In this document: piece by piece, positions 1 to 5,162 of the stretch | How the letters are laid out: every line of letters starts with the position of its first letter | How positions within the stretch are numbered: position 1 is the stretch's first letter | Assembly (NCBI GenBank): GCA_046482855.1 | Contig: JAWOEH010000190.1 | Coordinates: forward strand, 1-12,466 | Direction: 5' to 3' | Length of the DNA: 12,466 bases | Origin: CAYVSF01 sp046482855 | GTDB taxonomy: Bacteria > Bacteroidota > Bacteroidia > Bacteroidales > UBA12077 | The notes under the pieces: generated by a model | Told to the model about the DNA's origin: nothing | What the model saw: the letters and a program-made list of their open reading frames with translations, nothing else | Databases searched by the model: none | Program-made: the position numbers and the translations under genes

Positions 1-596
1 ACTACTGAAGTACCCTTATGTTTTGCTGCTTCAACAAAGATCTCCTGGCACAATTTGATATCATTATCGATGGATCGGGCAAAAAATTTGCCTTGGGCAC
101 CAATAACAAGCTCTCCGGGATGAAAAGGAGACTCCACAGTTCCAAAAGGAGAGGTTTTTGTAACAGCTCCTAATTTTGAAGTGGGAGAATATTGCCCTTT
201 GGTGAGTCCATAGATTTCGTTATTAAACAAAATCAAGTTGATATCAATATTTCGGCGAATGGCATGAATAAAGTGATTTCCCCCAATAGCCATTGAATCA
301 CCATCACCAGTGATTTGCCATACACTTAAGTTGGGATTCGCCACCTTTGTTCCTGAGGCTATCGCTGAAGCACGTCCGTGAATTCCATGAAAACCGTAAG
401 TATCCATGTAGTATGGGAAACGTGAAGAACAGCCAATACCCGAGATAAAGGCAAAATCTTCTTTCTTCACTCCCAACTGTGGCAAGGCACGCTGTATTGC
501 ATTCATAATTGCGTGGTCGCCACATCCAGGACACCATCGTACTTCCTGGTCGCTTTTAAAATCTTTCGCAGTATAAATTGTTGTATCTTCTGCCAT
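1..596 (-). CDS. korB: 2-oxoacid:ferredoxin oxidoreductase, beta (TPP-binding) subunit, 3'-truncated by window edge
   Basis: This is the beta subunit of a KorAB-type enzyme, which oxidatively decarboxylates a 2-oxoacid (most likely 2-oxoglutarate) to the acyl-CoA and reduces ferredoxin in the cytoplasm. Only the first 198 codons lie in the window; the family usually has about 340, so the C-terminus lies beyond position 1. Visible features are the CPGCGDH iron-sulfur motif (Cys22, Cys25), a further Cys56 in SGIGCSS, the thiamine pyrophosphate motif GDGDS at 97-101, and NNEIYGLTKGQ at 125-135. The start MAEDTTIYTAKDF is set by an ATG two bases after the korA stop and a strong Shine-Dalgarno sequence. 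The tight spacing implies co-transcription and translational coupling with korA. Family assignment is firm; 2-oxoglutarate as substrate is inferred from the gene organisation and not proven by a visible residue. Confidence 0.93.
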   Translation of the reverse strand, partial: MAEDTTIYTAKDFKSDQEVRWCPGCGDHAIMNAIQRALPQLGVKKEDFAFISGIGCSSRFPYYMDTYGFHGIHGRASAIASGTKVANPNLSVWQITGDGDSMAIGGNHFIHAIRRNIDINLILFNNEIYGLTKGQYSPTSKLGAVTKTSPFGTVESPFHPGELVIGAQGKFFARSIDNDIKLCQEIFVEAAKHKGTSV

Positions 597-598
597 GA

Positions 599-2449
599 TT
601 ATATCTCCTCCAGAACGTTTTCGATTTTACTTTCTAATTCAATTACCGTAAAAGGTAGTCCCTGAACTTTATTGTACTGAACGTAGTCAAATTGGGGCAT
701 TAACGAGCGTAAATAGCTAGCAAACTGGCCCATATTTAACTCCGCAATAAGGATCTTCTTATATCGCTTAAATACTTCCTCGGTGTTCTTGGGAAGTGGG
801 TTGATATAATGGAAATGCGCAAAGCCAATTTTTGTGCCTTTTTTCTTAAGCTCGTTTATGGTTGTTGCCAGGTGACCATAGGTACCTCCCCAGCCAACAA
901 GCAATAAGTCGCCTTCTTGTTCGCCTTCAACTTCCAGTTCCGGAACAAAGTTCTCAACCGCCTTTACTTTTGCCGCGCGAAGATCTGTCATGCGCTGGTG
1001 GTTCTCCGGATCGTGTGATACGGCACCTGACAGTTCATCCTTCTCCAATCCGCCAATGCGGTGTTGAAGATCAGGTGTTCCGGGATGGGCCCAGGTACGC
1101 GCCAAACGCTCAGCATCACGCGCATAGGGTTTCCAATCCTCTGGTTTCTCTTTTATAATCGGTGGATGAATCGCAGGGTAGTCCTTCATTGAGGGTACTC
1201 GCCAAGGTTCCGAACCATTTGCAATAAACCCGTCGGTAAGCAAGATCACCGGAGTCATATGCTCCATGGCAATTTTTGAGGCCTCAAATGCATATTGAAA
1301 ACAATTTGAGGGGGTGCTAGCCGCAATCACCACCACCGGAGATTCACCGTTTCGACCATAAAGGGCTTGCAACAGATCCGATTGTTCCGATTTTGTAGGC
1401 AGTCCGGTTGAGGGACCTCCTCTTTGCACATTAACAATAACCAAAGGTAACTCGGTCATCACAGCCAGGCCAATTGCTTCTGACTTAAGGGCTAGTCCGG
1501 GTCCTGAGGTGGTAGTCACCGCAAAATTACCGGCAAAGCTGGCGCCTATGGCAGTACAAATACCCGCAATTTCATCTTCCGCCTGAAAGGTTTTCGCGCC
1601 TAGATCTTTCCGAGCTGCAAGTTCCTGAAGAATCTCTGTAGCCGGTGTAATGGGATAGGAACCACAAAAAAGCGGTAAATTGGCTTTTTCAGCAGCGGCC
1701 AGCAATCCCCAGGCAGTAGCCTGATTTCCGGCAATGTTTCGATAAGTTCCTTTTTTGATATCAGCAGGGCTCACATTATAGGTCGGCGTCATGTGATGCA
1801 TGGTCTCAGCATAATGGAAACCAGCTTTTAATACCTTCTTATTGGCATCGATCACCAAAGGTTTCTTCTTGAATTTTTGCTCAAAGAAGCTTTCTGTATA
1901 CTTTAACGGACGATTAAACATCCAGTATACCATACCCAAAGCAAACATATTTTTGCTTCGTAATATACTTTTGGGATCTAACCCTACATCTTTTAAGGTC
2001 TCTTTTGTGAGGGAGCTAATTGGTGCCCATAAAACATTGTAGCCATCCAGTCCCAGCTCCTTCACGGGATCATCCGTTTCGTATTTGGCCTTACTCAGCC
2101 CCCTTTCATCGAAACTATCCTGATCCAGGATAATGGTACCTCCATTCTTCACCCATTGGGCATTTGCCTTTAATGCTGCGGGGTTCATAGCCACCAGCAC
2201 ATCGGCATAATCACCGGGAGTCCGAATTTCTGAATGTCCTACATGAACCTGAAATCCCGAAACTCCACCAATAGTTCCCTGAGGTGCACGTATCTCTGCA
2301 GGATAATTGGGAAAGGTTGAAAGATCATTCCCAATAAATGCAGACGTGTCGGAGAAAAGTGTACCCGTAAGTTGCATGCCATCTCCAGAATCACCCGAAA
2401 ATCGGATGACTACCTCGTCTCTTTCGATGACATCTGCGTTTTTACTCAT
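599..2449 (-). CDS. korA: 2-oxoacid:ferredoxin oxidoreductase, fused gamma-alpha subunit
   Basis: This is the large subunit of the KorAB enzyme (616 aa), which binds the 2-oxoacid and CoA and works with KorB to make acyl-CoA and reduced ferredoxin. Residues about 10-215 form the gamma domain, starting with VIRFSGDSGDGM. Residues about 240-610 form the alpha (pyrimidine-binding) domain with YPITPATE at 265-272, TSGPGL at 314-319 and QRGGPSTGLPTKSEQ at 342-356. The gamma-alpha fusion and length fit the two-subunit KorAB family. I chose the ATG at 2449 (MSKNADVIERDEVV). The reading frame stays open to ATGs at 2530 and 2536, but those lie inside a hairpin stem and would add about 30 residues unlike the family N-terminus. 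The gene lies 2 bases upstream of korB, so the two form an operon. 2-oxoglutarate is the likeliest substrate; another branched or aryl 2-oxoacid is possible. Confidence 0.93.
   Translation of the reverse strand: MSKNADVIERDEVVIRFSGDSGDGMQLTGTLFSDTSAFIGNDLSTFPNYPAEIRAPQGTIGGVSGFQVHVGHSEIRTPGDYADVLVAMNPAALKANAQWVKNGGTIILDQDSFDERGLSKAKYETDDPVKELGLDGYNVLWAPISSLTKETLKDVGLDPKSILRSKNMFALGMVYWMFNRPLKYTESFFEQKFKKKPLVIDANKKVLKAGFHYAETMHHMTPTYNVSPADIKKGTYRNIAGNQATAWGLLAAAEKANLPLFCGSYPITPATEILQELAARKDLGAKTFQAEDEIAGICTAIGASFAGNFAVTTTSGPGLALKSEAIGLAVMTELPLVIVNVQRGGPSTGLPTKSEQSDLLQALYGRNGESPVVVIAASTPSNCFQYAFEASKIAMEHMTPVILLTDGFIANGSEPWRVPSMKDYPAIHPPIIKEKPEDWKPYARDAERLARTWAHPGTPDLQHRIGGLEKDELSGAVSHDPENHQRMTDLRAAKVKAVENFVPELEVEGEQEGDLLLVGWGGTYGHLATTINELKKKGTKIGFAHFHYINPLPKNTEEVFKRYKKILIAELNMGQFASYLRSLMPQFDYVQYNKVQGLPFTVIELESKIENVLEEI
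605..611 (-). promoter_or_regulatory. Strong Shine-Dalgarno sequence for korB inside korA
   Basis: On the minus strand GGAGGAG ends 8 bases before the korB ATG. It is formed by the two Glu codons (GAG GAG) four and three codons before the korA stop. Such a complete anti-16S match stands out because the other genes in this window have none. It could be a true coupling signal or a by-product of the Glu-Glu codons. Confidence 0.6.
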
Positions 2450-2500
2450 AACTAACTGTAATTTAGTTGTTTTAACTTTCTGGTTGTTCTCTAAAATGGG

Positions 2501-2538
2501 AAATGCATATGAAATAGAAATCCATTTCATATGCATTC
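2501..2538 (-). promoter_or_regulatory. Long hairpin in the korA 5' leader
   Basis: A perfect 14-bp inverted repeat (AATGCATATGAAAT at 2502-2515, its complement at 2524-2537) surrounds an 8-base loop. Read as minus-strand RNA, the stem extends with a G.U pair at the base (2538/2501) and, inside, a G.U (2523/2516) and a G-C pair (2522/2517). That gives about 17 pairs closed by an AUUU loop. On the plus strand both wobble positions would be A.C mismatches, so the fold favours the korA transcript. It ends about 50 bases before the korA ATG. No U-run follows directly, so it is not an ordinary terminator. It could be an mRNA stability or regulatory element, or a DNA operator given the ATGCAT and CATATG symmetry. 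Confidence 0.6.
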
Positions 2539-2600
2539 TTATAAAGGTTTTTAATTCTTTTTAATTATCTGTTAACCAATAGTTTTATCTAATCACATGA

Positions 2601-2608
2601 CAAAATTA
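2601..2608 (-). promoter_or_regulatory. Possible korA -7 promoter element
   Basis: On the minus strand this octamer reads TAATTTTG, matching the Bacteroidota -7 consensus TAnnTTTG. A transcript starting a few bases downstream would carry a leader of about 145 bases including the hairpin at 2501-2538. No TTG-like -33 element sits at the usual 17-23 bases upstream, and the region is AT-rich, so a chance match is quite possible. Confidence 0.25.
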
Positions 2609-2683
2609 AATAATGTTAAGTAATTATTAACTATAATACCCATTAATTTTTACGAAAATCGTATATGTTTCAGATCAATGAAA

Positions 2684-2701
2684 TATTTTTGTACAAAAAT
2701 A
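2684..2701. repeat. Perfect 18-bp palindrome before the gamma carbonic anhydrase gene
   Basis: TATTTTTGTACAAAAATA is identical to its own reverse complement. It ends 9 bases before the ATG at 2711. Each half also matches the Bacteroidota -7 consensus TAnnTTTG (TATTTTTG), one per strand, so it could be a promoter -7 element, a dimeric repressor operator overlapping it, or both. No clear -33 TTG lies at the expected distance on either strand. Confidence 0.5.
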
Positions 2702-2710
2702 GAACATACT

Positions 2711-3259
2711 ATGGCTTTAATAAAATCGGTCAGGGGCTATACGCCAAAATTTGGGAGAGATTGCTTTCTTGCTGACAATGCTACTATTGTTGGTGATGTA
2801 ACCATGGGTAATGACTGCACAATCTGGTTTAATACAGTTATTCGGGGCGATGTAAATACGATTACCATTGGCAAAAAGGTCAACATTCAGGACAACTCGG
2901 TGTTGCATTGTTTGTATAAAAAATCTACTATCGAAATTGGCGACAATGTCTCCATAGGTCATAGAGTTATTGTGCACGGAGCAAAGATACATTCCAATGT
3001 TCTGCTGGGCATGGGCAGCATAATTATGGATGATGCGGTTATTGAGCAGAACTCTATTATTGCAGCCGGGGCAGTGGTGTTACCGAATACTCGTGTGGAA
3101 GCAGGTTCCATTTATGCAGGCATACCAGCTAAGCGCATAAAAAGTGTAGACGAACTCAAAACTCGCGAGATGATTGAAAAGATTGCAAACAATTACACCA
3201 TGTATGCCAGCTGGTACAACACCGAATCAACTACAAAAGAGGATCTTCCCGAAAAATAG
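2711..3259 (+). CDS. Gamma-class carbonic anhydrase family protein (left-handed beta-helix)
   Basis: This is a 182-aa cytoplasmic protein with hexapeptide repeats forming a left-handed beta-helix, of the trimeric gamma carbonic anhydrase/YrdA family. The zinc ligands of that family can be placed at His66 (DNSVLH), His84 (SIGH) and His89 (VIVHG). The supporting residues Arg45, Asp47 (VIRGDVN) and Gln60 (NIQDN) are also present, so metal binding and CO2 hydration are plausible, although many family members have no demonstrated activity. I start at MALIKSVRGYTPKFG, the conserved N-terminus. An in-frame ATG at 2678 would make an 18-bp palindrome coding and add 11 unfamiliar residues. The gene diverges from korA, whose product releases CO2; a functional link is only inference. 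Its last 29 bases overlap the 3' end of murI on the other strand. Confidence 0.9.
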   Translation: MALIKSVRGYTPKFGRDCFLADNATIVGDVTMGNDCTIWFNTVIRGDVNTITIGKKVNIQDNSVLHCLYKKSTIEIGDNVSIGHRVIVHGAKIHSNVLLGMGSIIMDDAVIEQNSIIAAGAVVLPNTRVEAGSIYAGIPAKRIKSVDELKTREMIEKIANNYTMYASWYNTESTTKEDLPEK

Positions 3260-4028
3260 GGACTCCCGGGAAAAGATCCTTGGCAATTCGTTGATAAGCA
3301 GGGGTAAGTTTCGAACTAATAATGGTAATATCCGTGGTATTTTCATTAGCCTGTACAACACTGTTTTGCTGCTCATTGGAAAGCTTACGAAAGGTTTGTT
3401 TAGCAACGGCCATAGCTGGATCCACAACAATCGCTCGACCTTTGATTATACTTTCTATCTGGCTTTTCAATAAAGGATAATGGGTACACCCTAAAACAAT
3501 ATAATCACTGCCCTGCTCCAGCATTGGGGTTAGATATTTATGCAACAAAGGCAACGTAACATCAAGAGAGGAGCTGCGTTCTATCATCTCCACCAGTTGA
3601 AACCCCACCTGTGTAAGCACCTTTACACTACCGGCGAATTGCTGCTTGGTTTGATGATAATGATCGCCCATAAGGGTACCCTTTGTTGCCAACACACCAA
3701 TAACACCGGATTTTGTATGCAAGGCAGCGGGTTTTACGGCTGGCTCCATACCTACAAAGGGAAATGGAAACTGTTTGCGAAGGTAGTGTATGGCAGAAGC
3801 TGTGGCGGTGTTGCAAGCCACTACAATCAATTGAGCCCCCTGCTGTAAAAGATACTCAACAATCCTCTGTGAGCGGGACTGTATCCACGGTTTTGTACGG
3901 GGCCCGTAAGGGGCATATAAACTATCGCCATAATATAAATAGCGTGCCCCGGGCATAATTCGCTGCAGCTCTTTTAGAACTGTAAATCCTCCCAATCCAG
4001 AATCAAAAACACCAATAACAGGTTGCAT
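3231..4028 (-). CDS. murI: Glutamate racemase
   Basis: This 265-aa cytoplasmic enzyme interconverts L- and D-glutamate, supplying D-Glu for the peptidoglycan stem peptide. Diagnostic motifs are GVFDSGLGG (Asp9, Ser10), YYGDSLYAPYG at 32-42, the first catalytic cysteine in VVACNTA (Cys72), and the second in VLGCTHYP (Cys181 with Thr182 and His183). All are intact and the length is normal. The ATG at 4028 gives the family N-terminus MQPVIGVFDSG. It lies only 4 bases after the U-run of a terminator-like hairpin, so murI either has its own start signal or depends on read-through from the upstream skp/bamA operon. Its last codons overlap the convergent carbonic anhydrase gene by 29 bases and contain a hairpin. 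Confidence 0.96.
   Translation of the reverse strand: MQPVIGVFDSGLGGFTVLKELQRIMPGARYLYYGDSLYAPYGPRTKPWIQSRSQRIVEYLLQQGAQLIVVACNTATASAIHYLRKQFPFPFVGMEPAVKPAALHTKSGVIGVLATKGTLMGDHYHQTKQQFAGSVKVLTQVGFQLVEMIERSSSLDVTLPLLHKYLTPMLEQGSDYIVLGCTHYPLLKSQIESIIKGRAIVVDPAMAVAKQTFRKLSNEQQNSVVQANENTTDITIISSKLTPAYQRIAKDLFPGVPIFREDPLL
3240..3280 (-). terminator. Terminator-like hairpin embedded in the murI 3' end and convergent overlap
   Basis: Arms at 3240-3251 and 3267-3280 pair over 12 bp (AGGATC and TTCCCG blocks), with a 2-base bulge at 3273-3274 and a 15-base loop. In the murI direction the stem is followed by CUUUUG and then the murI stop codon. In the opposite direction no U-run follows. The carbonic anhydrase stop codon (3257-3259) lies in the loop. 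It may end murI transcription and also block or stabilise the convergent transcript. Confidence 0.5.
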
Positions 4029-4032
4029 ATCG

Positions 4033-4074
4033 AAAAATGCCTTGCACTAATAGCGTACTATTAATACAAGGCAT
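4033..4074 (-). terminator. Strong intrinsic terminator/attenuator between skp and murI
   Basis: In minus-strand RNA the arms 4074-4058 and 4053-4037 form an uninterrupted 17-bp stem, including two G.U pairs, closed by a UACG tetraloop and followed by five U residues (4037-4033, the first U closing the stem). On the plus strand the same two wobbles would be C.A mismatches and no T-run follows, so the structure is specific to minus-strand transcripts. It begins 18 bases after the distal skp gene and ends 4 bases before the murI ATG. It is the likely end of the bamA operon, possibly with partial read-through into murI. Confidence 0.8.
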
Positions 4075-4092
4075 ACTAAATTTTATGAGGAT

Positions 4093-4608
4093 TTATAAAC
4101 CTAACTCAGCTTTCACTAAAGGCATTACATTTTCGCTCTTATCAGAATGGTATACCACATTCCCGGCACTAAGGTCGAAGATATAGATAAATCCATTCTT
4201 TTCGCCAACACGACTAATGGCATTTTCTGCCTTCTCCATAATAGGCTGCAATAATTCCTGCTCTTTTTGGCCATAATCCTCCTGTGCAGTAGACTGAAAT
4301 TCCTGAACACGACGTTGCATGTCTTGCAGTTCCTGCTCCTTTGACTGACGTACCAGATCTGAGTAAGTCTCTTGCTTCTCCATGTACTGTTGTACTTTTT
4401 TCTGGTATTCAAGCTGTAAGGTTTCCATCTCCTGCTGTAACATTTGACTATATCGTTGTAATTCAGCACGTGCACTATCACGCTCAGGCATCTGCTGTAA
4501 CAGTTCGGCGGTATTAATATGACCAAACTTAAGATCTTGAGCAGTTACGTTACCAGCAGCAAATAAAAAGGTACCAGCTAAAAGGGCTACTAAAAGTATT
4601 CGTTTCAT
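4093..4608 (-). CDS. OmpH/Skp family periplasmic chaperone (distal copy)
   Basis: This 171-aa secreted protein of the Skp/OmpH family should hold unfolded outer-membrane proteins in the periplasm and deliver them to BamA. A signal peptide (MKRILLVALLAGTFLFAAG...) ends at VTA-Q, with predicted cleavage after Ala23. The mature start, LKFGHINTAELLQQMPE, is the family's first beta-strand and helix. Residues about 45-125 are a Gln/Glu-rich coiled coil (the Skp tentacle), and the C-terminal strand region IYIFDLSAGNVVYH follows. Length is typical. It lies 23 bases downstream of a paralogous skp gene and shortly before a terminator. The two copies differ clearly in sequence, so this is an old duplication. 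No lipobox is seen. Confidence 0.9.
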   Translation of the reverse strand: MKRILLVALLAGTFLFAAGNVTAQDLKFGHINTAELLQQMPERDSARAELQRYSQMLQQEMETLQLEYQKKVQQYMEKQETYSDLVRQSKEQELQDMQRRVQEFQSTAQEDYGQKEQELLQPIMEKAENAISRVGEKNGFIYIFDLSAGNVVYHSDKSENVMPLVKAELGL

Positions 4609-4631
4609 AATGTTGAATTTTAATTGTCTAT

Positions 4632-5150
4632 CTATTTATTTCCTTTATATCCTAGAATTTGTAAAACTTCATCGCTAATATCATACTTTGGGTCGTTGTA
4701 GATAACGATAGGCCCGGAAGCAATATCAAATATCAGCGCATATTTATCATCGGCAGCTATCTCTTCAATGGCAGAGAATACTTCCGATTGAATGGGTTTA
4801 ATCAACTCCTCGCGTCGCTGAAAAATAGCTCCTTGAGGTCCAAAGTATTGCTGCTGCAATTGTTGTGCCATATCCTCTTTCGCAGCAATTTGTTCTTTTC
4901 GTTGCTCCTGCATTTCCGGTGTTAGCAATACTTGCTCATTCTGGTACTTACGGCGCATTTGTTCAACCTCGCTGTACAGTTGCTCCACCTGTTTCTGCCA
5001 TTCTAGCGAAAGCTCATTTAGTTTCTCCTGAGCTGCCTTATAAGCGGGAATATGACTTAAAATATACTCGGTATCCACGTAGGCATAACGCTGAGCCTTC
5101 AAAGAGAAGACTGACAGCACAAACAAAAAAACTAAGAGCCATTTTTTCAT
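4632..5150 (-). CDS. OmpH/Skp family periplasmic chaperone (proximal copy)
   Basis: This 172-aa periplasmic chaperone is a paralogue of the gene directly downstream. The signal peptide MKKWLLVFLFVLSVFSLKA is followed by Gln20, and the mature part starts RYAYVDTEYILSHIPAY, the standard OmpH opening. A charged coiled coil spans about residues 38-120, followed by the C-terminal strand segment YALIFDIASGPIVIYND. It sits 12 bases downstream of bamA, which fits a role in carrying outer-membrane barrel clients to BamA. Two adjacent skp genes after bamA are usual in Bacteroidota. Whether the copies form separate trimers or a mixed one cannot be told from sequence. Confidence 0.9.
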   Translation of the reverse strand: MKKWLLVFLFVLSVFSLKAQRYAYVDTEYILSHIPAYKAAQEKLNELSLEWQKQVEQLYSEVEQMRRKYQNEQVLLTPEMQEQRKEQIAAKEDMAQQLQQQYFGPQGAIFQRREELIKPIQSEVFSAIEEIAADDKYALIFDIASGPIVIYNDPKYDISDEVLQILGYKGNK

Positions 5151-5162
5151 ATACCAATATCT

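Noticed and set aside
2450..2536. Longer KorA starting at the ATG at 2536 or 2530 (up to 645 aa)
   Set aside because: The added residues do not resemble the family N-terminus, and both ATGs lie in the stem of a hairpin. MSKNADVIERDEVV at 2449 fits KorA.
2651..2663. Small inverted repeat TACGA-AAA-TCGTA
   Set aside because: Five-base arms in an AT-rich spacer are expected by chance and coincide with no promoter element.
2678..2710. Longer carbonic anhydrase starting at the ATG at 2678
   Set aside because: It would add 11 residues before the conserved MALIKSVRGY start and place a perfect palindrome inside coding sequence.
4125..4526. Second minus-strand open frame of 133 codons inside the distal skp gene
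   Set aside because: It is an alternate frame of a clear Skp gene. The composition is implausible and there is no signal peptide or motif.
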